Below, piece after piece: positions 8,248 to 16,238 of a stretch of 37,681 bases of DNA; within the stretch, counting starts at the first letter, position 1, and every line of letters begins with the position of its first letter. The position numbers and the translations under genes were made by a program. The stretch covers positions 1 through 37,681 of the forward strand of contig JAGGUZ010000008.1 in the NCBI GenBank assembly GCA_021158225.1. The letters are read 5' to 3'. This stretch comes from a bacterium (GTDB lineage Bacteria; Patescibacteriota; Gracilibacteria; UBA1369; PNNO01). Below the pieces are notes generated by a model. The model saw nothing but the letters and a program-made list of their open reading frames with translations, made no database searches and was not told where the DNA came from.

Positions 8248-9108
8248 ATGCAGAAAACAACATCAGTCACCACGAGACTAAAAAGATGGCACAAGATCGT
8301 GCTTGGAATCCTCGGGGTCGTAGGCATCGTTTTCATCGTCATCCTAGTAATGATGATGATGAAAGATACACGACCCGCAAGAGTTGCAAATACAGCGAGA
8401 GAAACCTCTAAGATGGCAACATCTGCCTCCAAGGCAGCAATGTCAAAAGCCAACAAAGCTATCAAGATGGCAACAACTGCCAACGCAGTGGCAACAACTG
8501 CCTCCGAAGCAGCAACAACTGCCTCCGAAGCAGCAACAACTGCCTCCGAAGCAGCAACAACTGCCAACAAAGCAGCGACAACTGCCAACAAAGCAGCGAC
8601 AACTGCCAACAAAATGGCGACAACTGCCAACGAAGTGGCGACAACTGCCAACAAAATGGCGACAACTGCCAACGAAGTGGCGACAACTGCCAACGAAATG
8701 GCAACGACCAACGCCGAGACCATCTCGGCTCAAAAGAAAGCATTTTGCCGGCACCACATTGACGACACTTTCTGCAAAGACATAAAACCTGAGCAGAAAC
8801 AGAAGCAGAAAAAGATGCCTCGCAAAACAGTGCGACGGCGTCGGCACCGCCGACGCGACACTTGGCCCCGCCGTCAACGAAAACTCACTCATTCTCCAAC
8901 TCCTACCACCACTCAAGTAACCTCTCTCGGGAGACGCATCGGCGTCCTTGAGAAAAAAGTTAAAAAGCACTCCGTGGTGCTCGCACGCCACACTGTACTT
9001 CTCAAGCCCCTCGACAGATTCCAGGACGAGTTGGGTCCGAAGTACAAGGAGCGTGTCCTTGCGCTACTTAGAAGGCTTGCGCCAAAGGTACAAGCTCACT
9101 CAAGGTAA
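8248..9108 (+). CDS. Single-pass membrane protein with Ala/Thr-rich heptad repeats
   Basis: 286 aa, function not recognised. A short basic N-terminus is followed by one strong membrane helix (about 16-38). Residues 75-151 are eleven seven-residue repeats of the form ATTA(N/S)xx, with degenerate copies on both sides; a strict seven-residue period with Ala at positions 1 and 4 suggests a long alpha-helical or coiled-coil stalk. Then come two Cys (FCRHH and FCKD), a very basic patch (about 175-205, Lys/Arg-rich) and a second predicted helix (about 225-283) rich in Leu, Arg and Lys. The gene is clearly GC-richer than its neighbours (about 50 %) and has a strong SD, which suggests foreign origin or unusual expression. 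A stalked membrane-anchored protein that binds acidic polymers is possible but is only inference. Confidence 0.7.
   Translation: MQKTTSVTTRLKRWHKIVLGILGVVGIVFIVILVMMMMKDTRPARVANTARETSKMATSASKAAMSKANKAIKMATTANAVATTASEAATTASEAATTASEAATTANKAATTANKAATTANKMATTANEVATTANKMATTANEVATTANEMATTNAETISAQKKAFCRHHIDDTFCKDIKPEQKQKQKKMPRKTVRRRRHRRRDTWPRRQRKLTHSPTPTTTQVTSLGRRIGVLEKKVKKHSVVLARHTVLLKPLDRFQDELGPKYKERVLALLRRLAPKVQAHSR
8470..8700 (+). repeat. 21-bp tandem repeat, 11 copies
   Basis: Eleven in-frame units of the form GCAACAACTGCC followed by three variable codons (AACGCAGTG, TCCGAAGCA, AACAAAGCA, AACAAAATG, AACGAAGTG, AACGAAATG). Runs of adjacent identical units (three TCCGAAGCA, two AACAAAGCA, alternating AACAAAATG/AACGAAGTG) indicate recent expansion, so copy number probably varies between strains. 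Confidence 0.95.
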
Positions 9109-9138
9109 AAAATCATCGAAGACAGACCATCCAATTAG

Positions 9139-9166
9139 ACGGCCACCCTAAAAAAGTGGTCGTTTT
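9139..9166 (+). terminator. Intrinsic terminator of the repeat-protein gene
   Basis: ACGGCCAC (9139-9146) pairs with GTGGTCGT (9156-9163) as an 8-bp stem with one G-T pair, a 9-nt loop and a T run to 9166. It lies 30 bp after the stop codon. Confidence 0.75.
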
Positions 9167-9212
9167 CCCTATATGAAAATATTTTTATTCACCGTGAACA
9201 GTGTAAAACAAA

Positions 9213-9590
9213 TTACTGTTCTTCTCTGGCAACAAAATATAACTCAACTATGGAAACGGATAAAATAAGCAAAACCCCGGACCACCAATTAAGCACACCT
9301 AAAATTAAGAACATAATACAACCAAGAGCAATCACACTTAGCTCTATCCCCTGCCTAAATGCAATCGCAATATGGTTTGAATAAATTTCATTCTTATTAA
9401 GCCACATTCTAAAATAGAAACCTATCACGGTAAAAGTACAACCCAATGCAAAAAACAAACTTAAAAAGAACAAAATAAGAGCAAGTGCAGTAGATTCAAA
9501 CGGATCAAGCTTGTTTAAAACAATAAACCAAGCTATCCAACTAACCAATCCTGCAATTCCGACAAAAGATAAATATCTATTATGTGTCAT
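9213..9590 (-). CDS. Small integral membrane protein of unknown function
   Basis: 125 aa from the ATG at 9590 (MTHNRY). The frame extends to 9647, but that longer start would overlap the uracil-DNA glycosylase gene and adds a poorly matching N-terminus. There are four hydrophobic segments (about 6-26, 35-62, 80-100 and 103-120) joined by short loops, with an F-Y-F-R-M-W turn between the second and third. I know of similar short membrane proteins in CPR genomes but no function. It is the last gene of a minus-strand run after the DNA glycosylase; the plus-strand terminator of the repeat protein faces it. A GAACAGT/ACTGTTC hairpin (9196-9221) overlaps its last codons. Confidence 0.7.
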   Translation of the reverse strand: MTHNRYLSFVGIAGLVSWIAWFIVLNKLDPFESTALALILFFLSLFFALGCTFTVIGFYFRMWLNKNEIYSNHIAIAFRQGIELSVIALGCIMFLILGVLNWWSGVLLILSVSIVELYFVAREEQ

Positions 9591-9639
9591 ACCTTTTAAA
9601 ATAAAATAAATCTCGCTAAAACTCACCCAATAAACTTTA

Positions 9640-10212
9640 TCACGCACTTTGAATCATTGAAAGTAATTTGGGAATCTTCCTCATATCCGCCTTTAAAATT
9701 TCCCTATAGCTCCCATTATACAATGCTACCGCCGGATGATACATCGGAAAATAAACCTGAATACCTCCCCCAACACCTTTGTACCTCTTAGCCTGCCCAT
9801 GCACTTGAGAAATTTTTAAATCGGGCAAAAATCTGTTCATTGCATACCTTCCCAAAGTAATAATGAGCTTTGGTTTGATTAACTTTACTTGTTCCTCCAA
9901 ATACGGCCAACAAACGGAAATTTCATTATCCTGAGGATCTCTATTGTTCGGAGGCCTGCATTTAACAATATTCGTAATAAAAATATCACTGCGTTTCAAA
10001 TCTATTTCAGCCAAAAGTTCATCCAGAAACTTTCCGGCAGCGCCAACAAACGGCTTTCCTTGAATATCTTCAGCTTTCCCCGGAGCCTCACCAACAAACA
10101 TAATATCGGCATTCATATTTCCATCCCCGGGAACCGCATGCGTTCTTGTTTTATAAAGTCCACATTTCTGACACGAGAGAATTTCCTCGTTAATACTTTT
10201 TAATGTGTTCAT
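9640..10212 (-). CDS. udg: Type-4 uracil-DNA glycosylase (Fe-S)
   Basis: 190 aa. Four cysteines for the 4Fe-4S cluster are at C14, C17, C85 and C101, spaced as in family-4 UDGs. The active-site motif GEAPG is at 41-45, and the C-terminal motif YHPAVAL carries H159. The enzyme removes uracil from DNA as the first step of base-excision repair. The first 23 bp overlap the end of the upstream membrane-protein gene, implying translational coupling. No SD is visible. Confidence 0.93.
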   Translation of the reverse strand: MNTLKSINEEILSCQKCGLYKTRTHAVPGDGNMNADIMFVGEAPGKAEDIQGKPFVGAAGKFLDELLAEIDLKRSDIFITNIVKCRPPNNRDPQDNEISVCWPYLEEQVKLIKPKLIITLGRYAMNRFLPDLKISQVHGQAKRYKGVGGGIQVYFPMYHPAVALYNGSYREILKADMRKIPKLLSMIQSA

Positions 10213-11179
10213 GAAAATGACTTAAATAAAAACCAAACAAGAAAACCACAATACCTATTCCCAGAAGATACAAGGAATAAACACTCATTCTATCAACTAC
10301 AAATCCAAGGAGAAAATTATAAATTTCTTGCAAAGATGAGATCTCTTCCGCAAGCATATCCGGGAAATTCACACTTGTAATCGTTAAAGACGGGACTTGT
10401 CTTATAATCTGTGCTCCTCCAAGCCCAAAAACACCTGCAAGAGCCAAAGAAGCCCCAGTAAATTTACTAATCAAACTATAAGGAGAATAAATAAACAAAG
10501 CAATAAACAACAAAACAACAAGCATAATTAGTGGCAGAATAATTTGAAGATAGTCTACAAAAGAAAGTATTTGTTTTACAGAAACCTGACCTTCGGTTTC
10601 CAAAGCAAGTTCCAATGTAAATTCCCCCGGAATTATATTATTAAGCTCTTTTTCAATTTCATGTTTAACTCCTTGCGTAATTTCATCTGTATTAAAACTA
10701 TCAGGAATACAGACAGGTTTGCCCTCAACATATTTAAGTTCAAATTCTTCATCTTCCGCAACAGTACAGGGCTGAATATTTTCCACGACTTTAATCGCAA
10801 TATTCTCCGCAATTGGTCCCATATTATTTTTAATCGGCATAAGAGAAATAACAATGGCATCATTTTTCCTACCATCGTTTATTCCTTTTAACTGAGCCTT
10901 AAAATCATCAACTAGCTCCTGCATAAGATCTTCAGGTATATATTTTTTAATCATCGCATCAATATCTTCCTTCGTAAAATAAGTTTTCACATCATCCTCT
11001 TTTAATAATTCGCTTGAAATAAAAGAAGTCGCATATTCATAAGACCGATCCAAAATCTTTCCATTATAAAAATCCATATTCAAATAAGTAGCGGTGATGC
11101 TCCTTAAAAAAAGCGCCGGCAGAGAAACCAGTGCAAATATAATTACAAGTAAAACAGCAATAGTCCTTCGTAATTTCAT
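10190..11179 (-). CDS. Four-helix membrane protein with large extracytoplasmic domain, unknown function
   Basis: 329 aa. Helix 1 is at about 5-28. A 180-residue hydrophilic, acidic region containing two Cys (PCTVAEDEEF and KPVCIPDSF) follows. Three more helices lie at about 210-232, 238-258 and 300-320. The topology suggests that the large domain is outside the membrane and that the two Cys could form a disulphide. I do not recognise a family. It lies between the DHH gene (separated by a terminator) and the uracil-DNA glycosylase, with which it overlaps by 23 bp. Confidence 0.65.
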   Translation of the reverse strand: MKLRRTIAVLLVIIFALVSLPALFLRSITATYLNMDFYNGKILDRSYEYATSFISSELLKEDDVKTYFTKEDIDAMIKKYIPEDLMQELVDDFKAQLKGINDGRKNDAIVISLMPIKNNMGPIAENIAIKVVENIQPCTVAEDEEFELKYVEGKPVCIPDSFNTDEITQGVKHEIEKELNNIIPGEFTLELALETEGQVSVKQILSFVDYLQIILPLIMLVVLLFIALFIYSPYSLISKFTGASLALAGVFGLGGAQIIRQVPSLTITSVNFPDMLAEEISSLQEIYNFLLGFVVDRMSVYSLYLLGIGIVVFLFGFYLSHFHEHIKKY

Positions 11180-11190
11180 AGCACAAAACT

Positions 11191-11217
11191 TAAAAAATGC
11201 TGATAAGAGATTATCAG
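11191..11217 (-). terminator. Intrinsic terminator of the DHH gene
   Basis: On the minus strand CTGATAA-tctc-TTATCAG (7-bp perfect stem, 11200-11217) is followed by C-A-TTTTTT (11193-11198). It begins 7 bp after the DHH stop codon and separates it from the downstream membrane-protein gene. Confidence 0.8.
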
Positions 11218-11224
11218 TTATTCG

Positions 11225-12244
11225 CTATTGAGACAAGCCAACATCACTCCTCGGCTTAACTGCGCGGTGTTGCCTTTTATCATGTGCCGGAACAATTTTC
11301 CATCTAACTTCTTTCTCAAGTTTTCCCGGAACACTAAAACCGGCTGCCTTCTTATGACCTCCTCCGCCAAATTTCGAGGCAATCTCTTCAAGATCAATGT
11401 CATCTTTTCTGGTTCTAAACGATCCTTTAACATTTCCATTCTCATCTTCATGAAGCAAAACCGTATAATTTGTTTTGGGAACACAATTAATAAAATCCAC
11501 CACTCCCGACAGCTCATCTATTTCAGCACCACATTCATCAAAATCCTTCTTTGTAATAACGGACATAGCCACCCCTTCTTTATTCACTTTTAAATTTTCA
11601 AGAACTCTTCCCCAAAGTTTTAAAGTTGAAACCGGAGTAGTTTTAAAAAGATTTCTTGAAACATCGACAACTCTTCCTCCACAAGCCATAAGCTCCCCAG
11701 CAACTTTTAAAGTTTCCGGAGTTGTATTTTGATGCATAAAGCTACCGGTATCATTATAAATCCCCGTTAAAAGAGCTGTAGCTGTCACAGGCGTAAAATC
11801 ATAACCCGCAAATTTAAAAAATTTAAAAATCATCATTGTTGTAGAAGCCGCATGAATATCAACAATATTCACAGTGCCAAAATCATCGTTGGACGCATGA
11901 TGATCAATATTTATTACAGGGACATCTCCATCAAAAATCCCCTCATATTTCTCATGATAATTCGTCATATAAGAAGCTCCTGCATCACACACAATCATTA
12001 AATCGTAATCGTGAAAATCAAACTCATGAATGAATTTTCTAACATCCGGCATATAGTTGTATCTATCCGGGATTTCATCTATACACGCCATCGAAACATC
12101 TTTACCTTCCTTTTTAAAAGCATGATAGAACGAGATACATGCTCCAAGAGTATCTCCATCCGGTTTTCTATGCGCTATAAGCAGTATCTTTTCGGATTTA
12201 TCTATAAGTGTTTTCGCTTGCCTGAATTTAGCTTCCATATCCAT
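11225..12244 (-). CDS. DHH-family phosphoesterase (NrnA/RecJ-like)
   Basis: 339 aa from the ATG at 12244; an in-frame TTG at 12307 would add 21 residues with no family resemblance. DHH metal ligands are visible: H25, D29 and D31 (HRKPDGD), D87 (CDAGA), D114-H115-H116 (DHH) and D165 (YNDTG). The DHHA1 substrate-binding motif GGGGHKKAAG is at 293-302. Length and motifs fit the NrnA group, which degrades short oligonucleotides (nanoRNA) or dephosphorylates pAp; cyclic-dinucleotide cleavage is a known alternative in the superfamily. It lies downstream of the metallophosphoesterase with a 72-bp gap and ends in its own terminator. Confidence 0.9.
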   Translation of the reverse strand: MDMEAKFRQAKTLIDKSEKILLIAHRKPDGDTLGACISFYHAFKKEGKDVSMACIDEIPDRYNYMPDVRKFIHEFDFHDYDLMIVCDAGASYMTNYHEKYEGIFDGDVPVINIDHHASNDDFGTVNIVDIHAASTTMMIFKFFKFAGYDFTPVTATALLTGIYNDTGSFMHQNTTPETLKVAGELMACGGRVVDVSRNLFKTTPVSTLKLWGRVLENLKVNKEGVAMSVITKKDFDECGAEIDELSGVVDFINCVPKTNYTVLLHEDENGNVKGSFRTRKDDIDLEEIASKFGGGGHKKAAGFSVPGKLEKEVRWKIVPAHDKRQHRAVKPRSDVGLSQ

Positions 12245-12316
12245 AAGCACAAATCTATAATAAAGATTTTTAGAAAAAATTTTACTACTTTTCTTTACTT
12301 TTGGCAAGTAATAATT

Positions 12317-13615
12317 TTAACTAAACTTAAATCTGGACTCGCTAATAATCGTATCTTTTTTAATAGACTTTGGAAGATCCTTATTCCTAACTGTAAATCG
12401 CTCCAATACGGTTAGTTTTGGCTCAAAATATTTCGGCCAGCTCTTAAGACTTATAACCATATCATCGCCGTTCGGCTCAAAAATAAGATATGTTAAATTA
12501 AAATAAGGCACATAAACACTTGGAAACCTGAACTTAGTCGAGATTCTTTTCATAAGTTGCTTCCAACTACCCGAATCAGCAAATTTATATGACTCATACA
12601 ACCCGGCAATATGAGTATGACCGGTTACATAAAAATCCGCTTTTTCTTTAAAACTGTTTTTTCCGTCAATAACTTCTTTAGCCCTTTTTCTATACGCATT
12701 ATGTCTTGCAACCAATATCTCACTGAAACTATGCACTCCGTATTCCAAAAGATTCTTTTTAAAATCCCTTTTAACAAACCAGAAAAATGCAAGTATAGTA
12801 ACAATGACCATATCAAAATACAACAAGAAAATTACTACTTTGGAAAAAGTATTCGTATCCAAAAAAATTAACAACGGTTTTAAAAAATGTGGCTGATAAA
12901 ATTCTGTCACAACATCAAAAATAAAATACGGCAAAGCAAAACTAAAAAGTATTAACATCGGGATAAGTACAGCTCTTAAAATAGGACCAAGTTCGTAATA
13001 AAAATACTTGCTAAGAATCCAATATGGAACAATTTCCGTATCTACATTATCCATATCTTTTAGCCAAGCCGGGCTTTTATGTTCCATTCCCATTCTCATT
13101 AACTTATATACGAAAATTTTATTAAAATGGTATGCTAAAGAACTATTCGTAAACATATCGAAACTCTGGAATTTGGTGGATGGTTCAACTTGATTACCAT
13201 GCTCACCTATAATTCTAAAGACTTTCCCATTATAAACAAATTTCCTTTTAAAGAATTGGCTGGCATCGACCATGATATTATACATAGCCAAATCTTCTTG
13301 ATATTTTTTATTGTAGAAAAGCTCATGATCATGATTTCCCGGAAGAATAGTTATTTTATGTTTTTCCCCGAAATTTTTAAGAGCATTAAATAAATCTTTG
13401 TATTCTTCTATCGTTGAATCAAGTTGTTCATCTATAGTTTCCTCTACTTTCCAAAGATCGAAGAAATCTCCCAAGATAATTAACTCAAGATCACCTTCAT
13501 ACTTACCTTTCTCATTTAGAAAAGAGATTAATTCTTTATCACAAGAAAAATCTTTAATAAGCTTGTCTCCACCGATATGAAGATCACTGATAATTATTAA
13601 TTTCCTTTTATTCAC
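12317..13615 (-). CDS. Metallophosphoesterase with inserted membrane hairpin
   Basis: 432 aa. All calcineurin-like metal motifs are present: SDLHIGG (D11, H13), LGDFFDLW (D50), GNHDHE (93-98), GEHGN (H139) and TGHTHIAG (H333, H335). Two membrane helices (about 213-237 and 258-281) are inserted between the GEHGN and TGHTH motifs, so the catalytic domain is split and anchored to the membrane. The pattern of motifs resembles LpxH-type pyrophosphatases acting on membrane-associated nucleotide-lipids, but the substrate here is unknown; a lipid or nucleotide-linked envelope intermediate would fit the anchoring. It heads the minus-strand run that continues into the DHH gene. No SD. Confidence 0.87.
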   Translation of the reverse strand: MNKRKLIIISDLHIGGDKLIKDFSCDKELISFLNEKGKYEGDLELIILGDFFDLWKVEETIDEQLDSTIEEYKDLFNALKNFGEKHKITILPGNHDHELFYNKKYQEDLAMYNIMVDASQFFKRKFVYNGKVFRIIGEHGNQVEPSTKFQSFDMFTNSSLAYHFNKIFVYKLMRMGMEHKSPAWLKDMDNVDTEIVPYWILSKYFYYELGPILRAVLIPMLILFSFALPYFIFDVVTEFYQPHFLKPLLIFLDTNTFSKVVIFLLYFDMVIVTILAFFWFVKRDFKKNLLEYGVHSFSEILVARHNAYRKRAKEVIDGKNSFKEKADFYVTGHTHIAGLYESYKFADSGSWKQLMKRISTKFRFPSVYVPYFNLTYLIFEPNGDDMVISLKSWPKYFEPKLTVLERFTVRNKDLPKSIKKDTIISESRFKFS

Positions 13616-13632
13616 TTCAATTCATTATTGAA

Positions 13633-13709
13633 TGGTACGCCCGGCAGGATTCGAACCTGCGACCTTTGCCTTAGAAGGGCACCGCTCTATCCGGCTGAGC
13701 TACGGGCGC
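13633..13709 (-). tRNA. tRNA-Arg (anticodon UCU)
   Basis: 77 nt including an encoded CCA. The acceptor stem GCGCCCG/CGGGCGT has a G1-U72 wobble. The D arm is GCTC/GAGC. The anticodon loop CTTCTAA gives anticodon UCU (13673-13675) for AGA/AGG codons. The T arm is GCAGG-TTCGAAT-CCTGC with discriminator A. The 27-43 pair of the anticodon stem is a G-A mismatch. AGA is a heavily used Arg codon in this window, so this should be a major tRNA. Confidence 0.97.
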
Positions 13710-13752
13710 ATGAGTAATAATTTACCAAAAACATCTTATAGAATGGTCTGCA

Positions 13753-14472
13753 TTAGAGCAAGAGCAAAACAAAGAATGCAATAATATTATTAATTATATG
13801 AAAAAGAATCCCGGGCCAAATGGATTGCGTTCTCACATATAAAATATTAAGAACAAAAGCAAGAATAATCAGTGGCATAATCGATTGAAACTCAAAATGT
13901 ACCGCCGCAAAAATAAGAGCAGTAAGAATAATCCCCCAAATCGGGCTTATTCTTTTTACCAGCGTGTTTAACACGAATCCTCTAAAAAAGATTTCTTCAA
14001 TAAATGGCGCCAAGATAATTGCGACAAAACCTGCAAATATAATTCCAACAGCACTGTTACCAAAGAAATCAAACAATGACTTCTGCGGTTCAAATCCAAA
14101 CGATCCGATTCCAAAAACAGAAAAAAGAGTTATTACAAAAATGCTAAGTCCAATATAAAAAATATAAGACGATGTAATCCATGCAATAGTTTTCCAAATC
14201 CCAATCCACTTAAAGCCAAACTGCTTTATATTAAACCCATATTTACGAATAACAATATACCAAAGGGGGAAAAGTAGTCCAAACGACTGCAAAACATATA
14301 AACCAAAAAGGAATAAAGAGGAAAGCAAGGCATTGTTCTGCAAAGAAAGTAGATATTCTCTGGCTCCGGATAATCTTAATCCTAAATAAAAAACAAATTC
14401 GAGAAAAAAAGCCATAACAAATACATTGAACACATCTTTAACCGTCCATTTATGCTTATCGTGAAGCTCCAT
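13753..14472 (-). CDS. CPBP-family intramembrane glutamic endopeptidase
   Basis: 239 aa with about seven membrane helices. The CPBP/Abi motifs are visible: EEIFFRGF (E159, E160, R164), FAAVHF (H192) and HIINN (H225, N229). The family cleaves within or next to the membrane (CAAX-type processing, bacteriocin self-immunity); its substrate cannot be inferred here. It lies upstream of the tRNA on the same strand and is divergent from the bPH gene. Confidence 0.9.
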   Translation of the reverse strand: MELHDKHKWTVKDVFNVFVMAFFLEFVFYLGLRLSGAREYLLSLQNNALLSSLFLFGLYVLQSFGLLFPLWYIVIRKYGFNIKQFGFKWIGIWKTIAWITSSYIFYIGLSIFVITLFSVFGIGSFGFEPQKSLFDFFGNSAVGIIFAGFVAIILAPFIEEIFFRGFVLNTLVKRISPIWGIILTALIFAAVHFEFQSIMPLIILAFVLNILYVRTQSIWPGILFHIINNIIAFFVLLLL

Positions 14473-14535
14473 TGTGATTTTAAATAAAATAAGTTATGAT
14501 TTTACCGTTAGAATCCAAGATATACACACTAGGCA

Positions 14536-14564
14536 TTGACATATTCCATTTTTTTGTTCATAAT
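14536..14564 (+). promoter_or_regulatory. Predicted sigma-70 promoter for the bPH-ruvB genes
   Basis: TTGACA (14536-14541, perfect), a 17-bp spacer and CATAAT (14559-14564), 29 bp before the ATG at 14594. Confidence 0.75.
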
Positions 14565-14593
14565 ATGCGCCTGCTTGGCTAATTCAACCTCAA

Positions 14594-15130
14594 ATGAAAC
14601 TACAATCAAACGAACAAATAATAAAGACTTTTCACCATCACCCTCTTCCTTTCTTTATACAAATAATTAAGACTATTGGAGCAAGTTTGCCGTTCTTCTT
14701 TCTACTTTATCTTTTTACCCCTTCATTATCTTATAATAGTATTATTATTGCAAATTTAATAATCATAGGCATATTTGGAATAATAATACTTTATCTCGGT
14801 TTAATTTACTGGCTCGATAAGCTGATTATTACAAACAAACGAGCAGTTCATGTTGATTGGATAGTGTTATCGAAAAGAATTGAAGGAGAAGCCCTTCTTA
14901 ATGACATTCAAGATATACAGACGCAAGAAAAAGGATTACTTTCCGCCTTGTATATATTCGATTATGGTTCAATTCAAATTAAAACAGCCTCATCCAAAAC
15001 AACCATCACTTTTACGGAAGCACCGGATCCGGAGGGTATTAAAGCTTTCTTAGCCAAGAATATTGAAGCATGCAAGCCAACAGCCACATGCGATATAGAC
15101 ATAGCCGGCACTCCGGCTCTTGAATCATAA
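14594..15130 (+). CDS. Membrane protein with bacterial PH (YdbS-like) domain
   Basis: 178 aa. Two membrane helices (about 20-43 and 50-75) are followed by a C-terminal PH-like region (about 77-160) with [16 protein letters not shown] and the [13 protein letters not shown] segment typical of bPH_2 proteins. The function of these domains is poorly known; some act in toxin resistance or envelope stress. The gene is directly upstream of ruvB (19-bp gap) and shares its promoter. Confidence 0.8.
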   Translation: MKLQSNEQIIKTFHHHPLPFFIQIIKTIGASLPFFFLLYLFTPSLSYNSIIIANLIIIGIFGIIILYLGLIYWLDKLIITNKRAVHVDWIVLSKRIEGEALLNDIQDIQTQEKGLLSALYIFDYGSIQIKTASSKTTITFTEAPDPEGIKAFLAKNIEACKPTATCDIDIAGTPALES

Positions 15131-15149
15131 TCTAAAAAACATTCAAATT

Positions 15150-16178
15150 ATGATAGAAAAAAGCACAGCGAAAAAAAAGAAAAAACGAGAAGAAGAAAAA
15201 GAATCCCAAATATACGAGAACTCTTTAAGACCAAAGAAACTGGCAGAATACATAGGTCAGGAAACCATTAAAAAAAATCTTGACGTTGCAATTAAAGCAG
15301 CTAAATTAAGAAAAGAGCCATTAGACCATACTCTTTTACACGGTCCAGCAGGACTTGGCAAAACGACCCTCGCCAACATTATAAGTAACGAGATGGGAGT
15401 AAATATGAAAGTAACATCCGGTCCGGCTTTGGAAAAACAAGGAGATCTAGCATCGATACTAACTAATTTGCAAGAAAACGACACACTTTTTATAGATGAA
15501 ATCCACAGGATCCGTCCTGCAATAGAAGAAATTCTTTATACGGCGATGGAAGATTACGGAATCGATATTATTATTGGAGAGGGTCCTTCAGCAAGATCCA
15601 TGAGATTAAACATTCCGAAATTCACGCTAATTGGAGCAACGACAAAAATGAGTCTTCTTTCATCTCCATTAAGAGACCGTTTTGGAAATACTTTTAAATT
15701 AAGTTTCTATAATGAAGATGAACTGCATGAAATCGTTAAGCGAGCTGCGCTGATATTATCATATTCAATCGACGAAAAAGCTTCCAAAGAAATTGCAAAA
15801 TCATGCAGACAAACCCCAAGGATAGCAAACAGACTGCTTAGAAGAATTAGAGACTTTGCCGAAGTTGAAAACATGAAAACAATTACACTGGAAACCACAA
15901 AAAAAGGACTGACTTCTCTTGGAATAGATACAATGGGATTGGATCAAGGAGACAGAGAAATTCTTGATCTTATTATTTCCAAATTCAATGGTGGCCCGGT
16001 AGGTCTTAGCGCAATATCAGCCGCATGTTCGGAAGAACAAAGCACTTTGGAAGATGTATACGAACCATACCTACTAAAAATCGGATTTTTGGAAAGAACT
16101 CACAGGGGAAGAATAGCTACCAAATACGCATATGACCACCTCGGATATGAATACATTGAACCAAAGAATACACACTGA
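15150..16178 (+). CDS. ruvB: Holliday junction branch-migration helicase RuvB
   Basis: 342 aa from the ATG at 15150; an upstream in-frame TTG at 15120 overlaps the previous gene. Walker A is GPAGLGKTT (65-73), Walker B DEIHR (116-120), sensor GATTK (162-166) and the arginine-finger region PLRDRFG (173-179), followed by the winged-helix domain. The Lys/Glu-rich first 20 residues are a family-typical variable tail. RuvB is the hexameric motor that, with RuvA, drives branch migration; ruvA and ruvC are not in this window. It stops with TGA. Confidence 0.97.
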   Translation: MIEKSTAKKKKKREEEKESQIYENSLRPKKLAEYIGQETIKKNLDVAIKAAKLRKEPLDHTLLHGPAGLGKTTLANIISNEMGVNMKVTSGPALEKQGDLASILTNLQENDTLFIDEIHRIRPAIEEILYTAMEDYGIDIIIGEGPSARSMRLNIPKFTLIGATTKMSLLSSPLRDRFGNTFKLSFYNEDELHEIVKRAALILSYSIDEKASKEIAKSCRQTPRIANRLLRRIRDFAEVENMKTITLETTKKGLTSLGIDTMGLDQGDREILDLIISKFNGGPVGLSAISAACSEEQSTLEDVYEPYLLKIGFLERTHRGRIATKYAYDHLGYEYIEPKNTH

Positions 16179-16184
16179 TATAAT
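16156..16184 (+). promoter_or_regulatory. Predicted promoter for the lipoprotein gene, inside the ruvB 3' end
   Basis: TTGAAC (16156-16161), a 17-bp spacer and a perfect TATAAT (16179-16184). The -35 box lies in the last codons of ruvB and the -10 directly after its stop. Confidence 0.7.
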
Positions 16185-16238
16185 AGCAGGCGCATAAATT
16201 TAATTAACACTGTTTTCACTCTCTTAAAACAATCAATC

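Noticed and set aside
8211-8991. Long minus-strand open frames across the 21-bp repeat region
   Set aside because: They are products of the in-phase 21-bp repeat read in other frames; the plus-strand frame has the SD, membrane helix and terminator.
9591-9647. Longer start for the small membrane protein
   Set aside because: It would overlap the DNA glycosylase stop and add a segment unlike the membrane core; the ATG at 9590 is more plausible.
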